In this document: piece by piece, positions 1 through 6,685 of the stretch
Numbering within the stretch: position 1 is the first letter of the stretch
How the letters are laid out: the number at the start of each line of letters is the position of its first letter
Assembly: GCA_027451985.1 (NCBI GenBank)
Contig: DAIDHS010000004.1
Location: forward strand, 1 to 64,000
DNA length: 64,000 nt
Direction of reading: 5' to 3'
Source of the DNA: Elusimicrobiota bacterium
Lineage (GTDB): Bacteria; Elusimicrobiota; Elusimicrobia; UBA1565; UBA9628
The notes under the pieces: model-generated
The model's input: only the letters and a program-made list of their open reading frames with translations
Told to the model about the DNA's origin: nothing
Databases searched by the model: none
Position numbers and translations under genes: made by a program

Positions 1-156
1 AGTGCAACCGAAACGGACCCAAGCCAATCGCAGCCCAAAAGACGCCGGGTAACTGCGGGCTCGAAGAAGAAAGCCGCGCCGAAAGCCAAAGCGAACGAAC
101 CGAATCCCGTCTTGCGTCCCTGTTCCCGTGTCATTTCTTTTCAGAGGCTCCTTTAA
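1..156 (+). CDS. C-terminal tail of a basic protein (5'-truncated)
   Basis: The first frame is open from the window edge to a TAA at 154-156 and gives about 51 residues. They include a Lys/Arg/Ala-rich stretch (KRRRVTAGSKKKAAPKAKA) like the disordered basic tails of nucleic-acid-binding proteins. Its stop overlaps the stop of the convergent pal gene, which is the usual spacing for convergent genes here. No domain is visible, so the function cannot be given. It could also be chance open frame, because only 52 codons can be seen. Confidence 0.4.
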   Translation, partial: SATETDPSQSQPKRRRVTAGSKKKAAPKAKANEPNPVLRPCSRVISFQRLL

Positions 157-677
157 TTCCCGGCCATGCCCGCGGGCTCGGCTAACAGCGTGTCGGCTCG
201 GCGGTTTTGCCGCCAGCAGGACGAGGTCATCTGCTGGCAAATCGGTTTGTCCTTCCCGTAGCTGATGGTGGCCACGCGGTGCGGCGCCACACCCAAGAGC
301 GAGTAGTAGCGGCGCACGGCCTCGGCGCGGCGCTGACCCAGAGCTAGGTTGTACTCCTCGGTGCCGCGCTGGTCGCAGTTTCCGGCCACCTGCACGGTCG
401 CGTCGGGATGGCCCTTGAGCCACGCCGCGTTGCCGCGCAGAAGCGCGCGCATGCGGGCGCTTAGCTCCGCGCTGTTGAAGGCGAAGTGCACGGTTTTAAG
501 CTCCGGAATCGAGCGCATCACGCTCGTGCGCACCACCGGCTCGGACGCGTTGGTCGTGGTCGGCGCCGGAGCGGCCGGAGCCGCCTGCGCCTGGGTGTGC
601 TGCACGTGCGCGCATCCCGCCAAAACCAGGGCCAAAGATCCCGCGGCCAGGGCCGCGAACTTCATCGTGTTCTTCAT
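153..677 (-). CDS. pal: Pal-like peptidoglycan-associated lipoprotein
   Basis: A 174-residue lipoprotein. The signal peptide ends in a lipobox LAGC with the acylated Cys at residue 22. A short Ala/Pro/Thr linker follows, then an OmpA C-terminal domain from about residue 60. The domain shows the HFAFNSAELS strand, the peptidoglycan-contact region GNCDQRGTEEYNLALGQRRA and a terminal NRRAD motif. Pal proteins anchor the outer membrane to peptidoglycan and work with the Tol complex. A Tol-like operon lies at 45.5-52.4 kb, but this gene is separate from it. It starts 4 bases after the stop of the DUF1232 gene, so the two are probably cotranscribed from the promoter at 1354-1382. Confidence 0.9.
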   Translation of the reverse strand: MKNTMKFAALAAGSLALVLAGCAHVQHTQAQAAPAAPAPTTTNASEPVVRTSVMRSIPELKTVHFAFNSAELSARMRALLRGNAAWLKGHPDATVQVAGNCDQRGTEEYNLALGQRRAEAVRRYYSLLGVAPHRVATISYGKDKPICQQMTSSCWRQNRRADTLLAEPAGMAGN

Positions 678-681
678 AGAT

Positions 682-1344
682 TCAGTTGTCCTCCTCCTTC
701 CAAACGCCGACCATCTTTTTTTTCCTGAACCGGCGCTCGTAATAGAGCAGCGCCAGGCTCAAAATCGCGAAGTCATCCAGGTAGCCGATTCCCGGGATGG
801 TATCCGGGATGAGATCGAAAGGGGTGATGAGGTAGAACAGGGCGCCGTAGGCCACGAGCTTGTCCGTCAGGGTCAGCTGCGGCGAGCGGATGACGTCCAT
901 GAGCCGGGAAATGCATCGCTTCCAGCCTTTGCCCCAGGAGGCAAAGGAGAAGATGCGCTTTTCCTGACGCTCCACCGCGCCGCGCTTGCCCGCGTCCGAG
1001 CCGATACGCGAGAGCCCGGTCTCCAGGACGTCCGAGTTGTTGGCCGCCTCGGCCAGGAAATTGGGAGCCAGGCCCAGGGTCTTCTCCACCGACTTCTGCA
1101 AAGTCTGCCCGCTTTCGCTTAAAATTTCACCCACCACGGTCGAATCGGGAGAAAGGACACCCTCGGCCACGAGCGTGTGGACGGCCTTGGCGCAGGCGGA
1201 CGCGTAGGGCTCGGGCAGTTCGCCGCGCAGGGGCTTTTCCTGCCAGCGCCGCAAGGTCATGCCGGAAAGCCCGAAGTAGGGCGCCGCGCGCTCCGGGGAG
1301 AGCTTGGTTTCCTTAACCAGACTCAACATTTGTGAATATCGCAT
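682..1344 (-). CDS. DUF1232 (YkvA-like) protein with N-terminal helix-turn-helix-like segment
   Basis: A 220-residue protein. The C-terminal part (about 160-200) carries the DUF1232/YkvA signature: a hydrophobic helix followed by LITPFDLIPDTIPGIGYLDD. The family is small, membrane-associated and of unknown function. The first 40 residues (LSPERAAPYFGLSGMTLRRW) resemble a helix-turn-helix, unusual for plain DUF1232 proteins but common in longer versions. It is the first gene of a two-gene unit with pal. The ATG at 1344 is favoured because a TAGAAT -10 box ends nine bases upstream, which would leave almost no 5' leader. The DUF1232 assignment is firm; the function is unknown. Confidence 0.8.
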   Translation of the reverse strand: MRYSQMLSLVKETKLSPERAAPYFGLSGMTLRRWQEKPLRGELPEPYASACAKAVHTLVAEGVLSPDSTVVGEILSESGQTLQKSVEKTLGLAPNFLAEAANNSDVLETGLSRIGSDAGKRGAVERQEKRIFSFASWGKGWKRCISRLMDVIRSPQLTLTDKLVAYGALFYLITPFDLIPDTIPGIGYLDDFAILSLALLYYERRFRKKKMVGVWKEEDN

Positions 1345-1353
1345 GACGGCTGT

Positions 1354-1382
1354 ATTCTAGAAAAACCTCCGTTCGAAATCAA
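1354..1382 (-). promoter_or_regulatory. Promoter of the DUF1232-pal unit
   Basis: On the minus strand TTGATT (1382-1377) and TAGAAT (1359-1354) are 17 bases apart, the ideal sigma-70 spacing. The predicted transcription start falls about 3 bases before the ATG at 1344. Confidence 0.6.
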
Positions 1383-1462
1383 TGCCTTCCCTTGCGGCCG
1401 CGCCGCGATCAGGACTGAAGCCCACGCAGTCTTAGGTGTCCTGGTGCAAAATGCGTCGGCGC

Positions 1463-2053
1463 TTAGGAACGGGACATCCCGTAGAAGGAGTCGAAGAGTC
1501 TAAGTGCGGCCCGGAAGGATCGGGACGGCGCGTTGGACGCGGTGGGCGTAAAGGGCGGCGGGCGGTTGCCCACCAAGGGCCAGAAGGCGCCCCAGTCGGC
1601 GCAGCCTAAGAACTGTCCGTTGTCCACGCAGCGAGCGCAAGCCTCGAGACTAACCTGCTGGAAATCGTCCCAGCCGAAGGGATAGTCGGCCATGGAGGCG
1701 GACACCGTCTTGCCGGGCAAGTGCGCTCCGTCGTGCGACTCGTCCGGCAGCGGCCAGGAGTCGCGATAATAGGGCGAGCAGGGCTTGCCCTTGGCGCATT
1801 TGGCCGCCTCATGGTCCACATAGAAGCCCGCGAGCGTACGGGTCAAATTGCGGTCGCTCTCGCCCGACAAGGACGGCCACTCGCAAGGGCGGCCGGATCT
1901 CGTCGTCATGTTCGCCACCTGGATGATGCGCACGCTGCGGCAGATGGGCGCGGCCGCGTTGGGCGTGAAGGCTAGGTGAGCGGCCAAAACGGACTCGCCG
2001 TCCTCCGGATCGATGGCCCAATGCACGTCCACGCGCCACATCCCGTCCTTCAA
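1463..2053 (-). CDS. Hypothetical protein, probably the body of a frameshifted secreted protein
   Basis: An open frame of 196 residues from a TTG at 2053; it is also open further upstream without an ATG. It contains several Cys residues and a region rich in Trp, Asp and Pro (residues about 60-150), and I recognise no family. Directly upstream, in a different frame, is a textbook signal peptide (start 2183 or 2192) that ends at a TAA just after the run of four A at 2094-2097. Removing one base of that run joins the two frames into a 239-residue secreted protein. The gene is therefore either broken by a one-base insertion or affected by a sequencing error. It lies downstream of the EXORDIUM gene on the same strand. 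Confidence 0.55.
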   Translation of the reverse strand: MKDGMWRVDVHWAIDPEDGESVLAAHLAFTPNAAAPICRSVRIIQVANMTTRSGRPCEWPSLSGESDRNLTRTLAGFYVDHEAAKCAKGKPCSPYYRDSWPLPDESHDGAHLPGKTVSASMADYPFGWDDFQQVSLEACARCVDNGQFLGCADWGAFWPLVGNRPPPFTPTASNAPSRSFRAALRLFDSFYGMSRS

Positions 2054-2081
2054 AGGAAGCTTGACCGGGCCTGATCGGCGT

Positions 2082-2192
2082 TTAACTGCGCGGAAAAGGA
2101 CTCCGCGGCCCGAGCGGGCCCACGGACGCGAGAAGCCCGGCGGATAAAAGCACCAGGACGGCTCCGTTCCGGCGCGAGTTCATCGCATCCAT
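2082..2192 (-). other. Out-of-frame signal peptide fragment of the gene at 1463-2053
   Basis: From the ATG at 2192 (or 2183) the frame encodes a basic N-terminus, a Leu/Ala-rich core and a Gly/Pro cleavage-like region (MNSRRNGAVLVLLSAGLLAS), then stops at 2082. Such a signal peptide leading nowhere, with the matching body one frame away, is the evidence for a frameshift at the A-run 2094-2097. Confidence 0.55.
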
Positions 2193-2278
2193 GGGCATAG
2201 TATACGTGGGCCGCAGGGCTCCGCCTGGGCCCTTGGGCTCAGGCAGGGCGCGGCCGAACGGCCCAACGTTTCGGCGCC

Positions 2279-3364
2279 TTAGCGAGCCGAGGAGGCCAAA
2301 GAAGCCGGCGAAACGGCCGGCGCCTTGTAGCTCTGGGCGCAATAACCGCCCTTGGCGTTGACCCAGTTCTGCTGGATGAGGTAGTTCATCCCGCCCAAAG
2401 TCGTGTTGTACTGGGCGCCCGAGGAGGTCTTCTGCTCCGTACCGAAGGTCCAGGCGCACATATCCGCGTTCTCGCCGCCCTGCTGGCTGTACCAGGCGTT
2501 CAAGTCCGGATCGGTGGTGGCCTCCTCCATCTCGTGGGAGATGATGCTGGCCATGCCGTCCGCCGCGGTGCTGCCGCTGATGGTCGCGGTCTGCGCGTTG
2601 CACGCGTCCGGGCACTGGTCGGGGTCGCCGATGAAGGCGTACTTGACGTCCTGGCCCGCGATGGCCCCGTGGTCGTGCCAGCCGCAGTACTGCGAGCAGA
2701 AACCCGAAGTCTCGGTCACGTCCGATGAGGTGAGCACGAAATAAATCCCGTGCGAATCCATGGGCAATTTGCCCTTGCCGAGGGCGCCGGCCACGATGGA
2801 CGCGATGTCCTGGTCGGAGAGCGCGGTCTTGTGCGAGTAATTATCCGAAGTCGATCCTTTATAGGTCACCTTATTGGTCACCGCGGCGCCGTTGCCGTCG
2901 TAGTAGGTGGTGTTGATGTTGAAGTACGGCGAGCCGCCGATGTGGGAAACGAGGTTGGTCAGCACGCGCTTGGCCAGCGCGCCCGCCTTTCCGCTCCAGT
3001 TCCCGTACCAGATGTAGTAGACGTCCACGCCGCCCAGGATGAGCGGGCCGCCGTGGTAGTCGATGCCGTTTCCGGAGGCCCCGCTGAAGGACTCTCCGAA
3101 AAACGGGTGGTGGCTCATGGTGCCGATGCCCTTGCCGTTGGGCCGGGGGCCGAACGCGGGAGACACCACGCGGACCTTGGGCCGGACCGGGAACGGAACG
3201 GGCGCCGGCGCGGTCTTGGCCGCCGCGCGCGCCTCCTGGACGATCCCATTGGCCGAAAGGCCGCCCGAGCCGTCGAAATTGACCGCCTGCGCCCGGCCTT
3301 GCGCCCAAGCGCCCGCCGCAACGAAGAGCAGCGCCGCCGAAAGCATTCCTGTCGTCTTTTTCAT
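2279..3364 (-). CDS. Secreted EXORDIUM/phosphate-induced protein 1 family protein
   Basis: A 361-residue protein with a Sec signal peptide (residues 1-21, cleavage after AWA). It matches the phosphate-induced protein 1 (EXORDIUM) family first known from plant cell walls. Visible hallmarks are GGPLILGGVDVYYIWYGNW (about residues 105-123), HGIYFVLTSSDV, Cys-rich FCSQYCGWHDH and SHEMEEATTDPDLNAWY. The His-Glu in the last motif suggests a metal-binding or peptidase-like site, but no enzymatic activity is established for the family. A strong Shine-Dalgarno (AGGAGG) precedes the ATG at 3364, so unlike many neighbours this mRNA has a leader. Plant members act in growth signalling at the cell wall; the bacterial role is unknown. 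Confidence 0.85.
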   Translation of the reverse strand: MKKTTGMLSAALLFVAAGAWAQGRAQAVNFDGSGGLSANGIVQEARAAAKTAPAPVPFPVRPKVRVVSPAFGPRPNGKGIGTMSHHPFFGESFSGASGNGIDYHGGPLILGGVDVYYIWYGNWSGKAGALAKRVLTNLVSHIGGSPYFNINTTYYDGNGAAVTNKVTYKGSTSDNYSHKTALSDQDIASIVAGALGKGKLPMDSHGIYFVLTSSDVTETSGFCSQYCGWHDHGAIAGQDVKYAFIGDPDQCPDACNAQTATISGSTAADGMASIISHEMEEATTDPDLNAWYSQQGGENADMCAWTFGTEQKTSSGAQYNTTLGGMNYLIQQNWVNAKGGYCAQSYKAPAVSPASLASSAR

Positions 3365-3489
3365 GCGTTCCCTCCTTATTAGGACCCCGGGCCGCGTCCT
3401 GCGCGGCTCTAGGCCTAACGGCCTGATTTAATCTGGGCCTAAAGACCCACGGGCAAGAATAGCAAAAAACCGGCCGCGTTTAACTTTTT

Positions 3490-3495
3490 TATAAT
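3490..3495 (+). promoter_or_regulatory. -10 box predicting a leaderless mRNA for the GIY-YIG gene
   Basis: A perfect TATAAT is followed by exactly six bases and then the GTG start at 3502. The normal -10 to +1 distance would put the transcription start on the start codon. No good -35 hexamer is visible. Confidence 0.65.
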
Positions 3496-3501
3496 ATCCG
3501 C

Positions 3502-3852
3502 GTGAAACCGGCCTACCGCCGCATGATCTCGCTTCTGGCCCAAGCCGCGCCCTCGCCGACCGAGCCGCGGGAGTGGAGCGTCTATATCGCGCGCTGCGCG
3601 GACCAGACGCTCTACACCGGCATCGCCAAGGACGTGGCCAAGCGCGCCGCGCAGCACAACGCGGGGCGCGGCGCGGCCTACACCCGCGCGCGTCGGCCCG
3701 TGGAAATCGTCTACGCGGCAAAGGGCTTCACCCGCTCCGAGGCGCTCATCGAGGAGGCGCGCATCAAGGCCCTGCCCCGCGAGGCCAAGCGCCATTTGAT
3801 CGCCCCGGGGCAAACAGCTAGAATACGCCCAGACTCGCCCAAGGAGATTTGA
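3502..3852 (+). CDS. GIY-YIG endonuclease domain protein (UPF0213/YhbQ-like)
   Basis: A 116-residue protein made of one GIY-YIG domain. The paired motifs appear as VYIARC and LYTGIAKD (about residues 24-40), followed by the conserved Arg and His (KRAAQHNAG), a Tyr (AAYTRARRPVEIVY) and the Glu-containing helix SEALIEEARIKALPR. Small stand-alone proteins of this type are predicted structure-specific DNA nucleases, mostly uncharacterised. The GTG at 3502 is chosen because TATAAT ends six bases before it. The ndk gene follows 5 bases after its stop and has its own promoter inside this gene's 3' end. Confidence 0.85.
   Translation: MKPAYRRMISLLAQAAPSPTEPREWSVYIARCADQTLYTGIAKDVAKRAAQHNAGRGAAYTRARRPVEIVYAAKGFTRSEALIEEARIKALPREAKRHLIAPGQTARIRPDSPKEI
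3796..3824 (+). promoter_or_regulatory. Probable ndk promoter
   Basis: TTGATC (3796-3801) and TAGAAT (3819-3824) are 17 bases apart. Transcription would start near 3831, giving a short leader that contains the AAGGAG ribosome site at 3841-3846. Confidence 0.5.
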
Positions 3853-3857
3853 AAGCC

Positions 3858-4316
3858 ATGCCCATCGAGCAGACCCTCATCCTCATCAAGCCCGACGGCG
3901 CCGCGCGCCGCCTGACCGGCTTGGCCGTCGACCGCTTGGACGCCTCCGGCCTCGAGATGGTCGCGGCCAAGATGGTCTCCGTGTCCGAGGACCTGGCCCG
4001 CAAGCACTACCAGGACCTGGCCGGCAAGCCTTTTTTTGAAAACCTCATCCGCTACATCCGCGGCGAGTTTCACGGCTTAAAGGACCACCGCATTCTGGCA
4101 TTGGTCTACCGCGGCGAAGGCGCCATCGCGCGCGTGCGCCAAATCGCGGGAGCGACCAACCCCGAGGAGGCCGCGCCCGGCACCATCCGCGGCTCCTTCG
4201 GCCGCGTGACCACTAAGGGGCAGTTCGAGAACGTCATCCACGCTTCGGGCAACGCCGCCGACGCCGCGCGGGAAATCGCCCTATGGTTCAAGCCCGCAGA
4301 AATTCTGCCCTCGTAA
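3858..4316 (+). CDS. ndk: Nucleoside diphosphate kinase
   Basis: Transfers the terminal phosphate of ATP to other (d)NDPs through a phospho-His intermediate, keeping nucleotide pools balanced. The chain starts with the family motif EQTLILIKPDGAARR. It contains the helix DLARKHYQDLAGKPFFENLI and the active-site NVIHASG, in which the His is the phosphorylated residue. At 152 residues it is slightly longer than the usual 140-150. The ATG at 3858 is preferred over the in-frame TTG at 3849 because AAGGAG at 3841-3846 is properly spaced from it. The downstream hydrolase-like gene overlaps its end by 34 bases. Confidence 0.95.
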   Translation: MPIEQTLILIKPDGAARRLTGLAVDRLDASGLEMVAAKMVSVSEDLARKHYQDLAGKPFFENLIRYIRGEFHGLKDHRILALVYRGEGAIARVRQIAGATNPEEAAPGTIRGSFGRVTTKGQFENVIHASGNAADAAREIALWFKPAEILPS

Positions 4317-5221
4317 CCGCGCTGGCCCTGGGCCTCGCGGGACTATCGGCAACCCCGTCCGCCGCCTCATCCGCGGCCGCTCCGGCCGTGTCGACCCAGA
4401 CGATTTCGGTCCGCGTGCCAACGCTGCCCGGGTCTCCGGTGAGCTTCACGACCTCGGACGGCTGGACGCTCTCGGCGCAGTACCGTCCGGCCGAGCATGG
4501 AAAGCTGACGCTAGTCCTCGTTCCCGGCGTCGGCGAGCGCCGGGACGTCTGGTCGGACTTGGCCCACGCCCTGGCGCGCGCCGGCTACGGGGTCCTCACC
4601 CTCGACCTGCGCGGGCAGGGCGGCAGCACGATGGGGCCGGACGGCAAGACCGCGTCCTGGCGGCAGTTTAGCGACGTCCGCGACGGCAACGACTTTTTGG
4701 CCATGGGCAACGACGTTGCCGCGGCCGCGGTGTACTTAAGCTCCGTCGCGGGCGTGTCCGTCTCATCCATCGGCTTCGTCGGCAACGGCCTGGGCGCGAC
4801 TTTGGCCGTACGCTATGCGGCCGTCCACCCCGAGATTCCGCTCACGGCCCTGCTCTCGCCCACCTTGAACGGCGAGAACGTGCCCATCATCAGCGCCCTG
4901 CGCGCCTACGGCAGCCGGCCCATCCTCATCGCCTACTCCCTGAGCGATCGACGCGTGGCCAACGCGGCGCCGCTCATCTTCGCCGTGGCCAAGCTCTCCG
5001 CCGGCGCGGCCAACGCGACGCTGGTCACCACACACCTGCCGGCCGACTATCTCTTTGACCGCTCCGTCTCCGATCGGATCCTCAATTGGATCGAGACCGC
5101 GCCTCAAGCGGCCCAAGCGGCGGCCGTCGCGGCGTCTACGGCCGCGGCGACGGGCCAAATTCAGATTAGCACGCCCTCGGCCGCGGCGCCGCCCGCGGCC
5201 TTCCCGGCGCCGTCCCTCTGA
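4283..5221 (+). CDS. Secreted alpha/beta-hydrolase-fold protein lacking the nucleophile Ser
   Basis: A 312-residue protein with a signal peptide (about residues 1-29). An alpha/beta-hydrolase core follows: VLVPGVGERRDVW (oxyanion loop), VLTLDLRGQG, then the nucleophile elbow. The elbow reads GFVGNGLGA (residues 165-172), where the usual G-x-S-x-G is G-N-G-L-G. The catalytic Ser is thus Gly169 (codon GGC). An acidic residue (SLSDRRV) and a downstream His (THLPADYLF) remain at about the expected places. The C-terminal 50 residues are Ala-rich and low in complexity. It is probably a non-catalytic or altered member, though a Ser-to-Gly sequencing error is possible. It sits between ndk and murQ in a run with overlapping or nearly touching genes. 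Confidence 0.75.
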   Translation: MVQARRNSALVTALALGLAGLSATPSAASSAAAPAVSTQTISVRVPTLPGSPVSFTTSDGWTLSAQYRPAEHGKLTLVLVPGVGERRDVWSDLAHALARAGYGVLTLDLRGQGGSTMGPDGKTASWRQFSDVRDGNDFLAMGNDVAAAAVYLSSVAGVSVSSIGFVGNGLGATLAVRYAAVHPEIPLTALLSPTLNGENVPIISALRAYGSRPILIAYSLSDRRVANAAPLIFAVAKLSAGAANATLVTTHLPADYLFDRSVSDRILNWIETAPQAAQAAAVAASTAAATGQIQISTPSAAAPPAAFPAPSL

Positions 5222-5222
5222 C

Positions 5223-6128
5223 GTGTCCAGCCGCGCCGAACTCTACGCCCGCCTCGCCACCGAGAAGCTCAACGCCAAAAGCCGCGGCATCGATTTAAAA
5301 AACGCGCGCGATATCGTGCGCCTGATGAACCGGGAAAGCGCCCAGGCCGTGCGGGCCGTGGGAAAAGAAGGCGCGCGCATCGCCCGCGCCGCGGAAATGC
5401 TCCGGGGCTGTCTTGACGGCGGCGGCCGCGCGCTCTTCGTGGGCGCGGGCACCAGCGGCCGGCTGGGAGTCCTGGAAGCCGCCGAGTGCCCCCCCACCTT
5501 CAACACGCCGCCCGCCTTGGTGCGCGCGGCCATGGCTGGAGGCAAGAGTGCGGTCTTCGCCTCCAAGGAAGGCGCGGAGGACGACGCGCGCGCGGGGCGC
5601 TTGGCGGCTGCGGGCCTGGGGCCCAAGGACATTCTGGTCGCCGTCGCGGCCAGCGGCGTCACGCCTTTTTCCCGCGCGGCGCTTCACGCGGCGCGCCAAG
5701 CCGGCTGCCGCACGGTTCTGGTCACCTCGAACCACCTGGCCGCGGCCAAGGCCGCGGACGTGGTCATCTCGCCGCGCGTGGGGCCCGAAATCGTGGCCGG
5801 CTCCACCCGGCTTAAAAGCGGCACCGCGGCCAAACTGGTCCTAAACGCGCTGACCACCACCGCGATGATCCGTCTCGGCAAGGTCTACGATGGCTGGATG
5901 GTGGATTTGAAGCCCACTTCGCGCAAGCTGCGCCTGCGCGCCCTGCGCCTGGTGGAAGTTCTGGGCCGCGTGCCGCCCAGCCGCGCTCAAGCGCTCTTCG
6001 AGGGCTCGGGGCGAAGCGTCAAACTCGCCGTCTTGCGCGCACGCACAGGCCTAAGTCTTACCCGGGCGCGCCGCCTCATGAAGGACAGCCGCGGCAGCCT
6101 GCGCCGGGCCTTGGCGCGCGCAGCCTAG
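5223..6128 (+). CDS. murQ: N-acetylmuramic acid 6-phosphate etherase
   Basis: Cleaves the lactyl ether of MurNAc-6-phosphate to give GlcNAc-6-phosphate and D-lactate in peptidoglycan recycling. The SIS-domain signature is clear: GAGTSGRLGVLEAAECPPTF (residues 74-93, with the catalytic-type Glu in EAAEC), AASGVTPFSRAAL, and VGPEIVAGSTRLKSGTAAKLVLNALTTTAMIRLG. The length of 301 residues is normal. The GTG at 5223 lies one base after the stop of the hydrolase-like gene; the frame is open upstream, but the family alignment begins here. NagZ and NamZ are encoded within 5 kb, which supports a recycling role. A kinase making the MurNAc-6-phosphate substrate is not in the window. Confidence 0.93.
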   Translation: MSSRAELYARLATEKLNAKSRGIDLKNARDIVRLMNRESAQAVRAVGKEGARIARAAEMLRGCLDGGGRALFVGAGTSGRLGVLEAAECPPTFNTPPALVRAAMAGGKSAVFASKEGAEDDARAGRLAAAGLGPKDILVAVAASGVTPFSRAALHAARQAGCRTVLVTSNHLAAAKAADVVISPRVGPEIVAGSTRLKSGTAAKLVLNALTTTAMIRLGKVYDGWMVDLKPTSRKLRLRALRLVEVLGRVPPSRAQALFEGSGRSVKLAVLRARTGLSLTRARRLMKDSRGSLRRALARAA

Positions 6129-6685
6129 CCGCGCAGCCGGAAGGACTTCAAGAACGCCATGAACAGCCCCCGGTAGTTGAGGTAGGTGCTTTCGCTCGAG
6201 GACAAATCGATCAGGTAGTAGCTTTGCCCGTGAGGCGCGGGCACGAAAGCGGTGAAGTGATGCAGGGTCGTTTCGCCTGCGGGCAGGCGGCCGTCCGGGA
6301 GCACGCGGGTCACGTTCGATTCAAAGTAGCGCGCCAGAGTCCCCGAGACGCGCAGGGCCTGGACCACGCTCGAATCAACGCTCTCGCCCTTGCCCCCATC
6401 GCGCAGGTAGTCGATTTCCTTCTTGTACGAGACGAATCCCGCGCTGCCGTCCTGCATGAATTCGATGTCGATGCCCGCGCGATAGTCCCCCGCTGGGTTT
6501 TGCGGCCCCAAGATGTGCACCAGCGCGCCGCCCTCCTCCTCAAAGGCGGTCCAGCCCGGCGGCAGCAGGCAGGAAAAATCTCCGGAGGCAGGCTCATAGG
6601 GCGTGCCGGCGGCGAAGAGAGCCGCAGGGGAAAGCAGCGCCACGGCCGCAAAAGCCGCGAACGCGACGCCAAGAACCTTCTTCAT
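6125..6685 (-). CDS. Small secreted protein of unknown function
   Basis: A 186-residue protein. MKKVLGVAFAAFAAVALLSP and the following AALFAA make a clear signal peptide with cleavage near residue 26. The mature part begins YEPASGDFSCLLPPGWTAFEEE, a pattern (short strand, then PPGW) seen in PsbP-like or lipoprotein-type beta domains. I cannot name a family. The ATG at 6685 overlaps the upstream gene's stop as ATGA, so it is translationally coupled to the large secreted protein and probably acts with it. Its stop overlaps the convergent murQ stop by 4 bases. An in-frame upstream extension to 6787 is rejected because it would bury the signal peptide. Confidence 0.75.
   Translation of the reverse strand: MKKVLGVAFAAFAAVALLSPAALFAAGTPYEPASGDFSCLLPPGWTAFEEEGGALVHILGPQNPAGDYRAGIDIEFMQDGSAGFVSYKKEIDYLRDGGKGESVDSSVVQALRVSGTLARYFESNVTRVLPDGRLPAGETTLHHFTAFVPAPHGQSYYLIDLSSSESTYLNYRGLFMAFLKSFRLRG

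Noticed and set aside
2223-2244. GC hairpin (GCCTGGGCCC with GGGCTCAGGC) after the EXORDIUM gene, considered as a terminator
   Set aside because: No T-run follows on the minus strand and the loop would be too short without breaking pairs; possible but unsupported.
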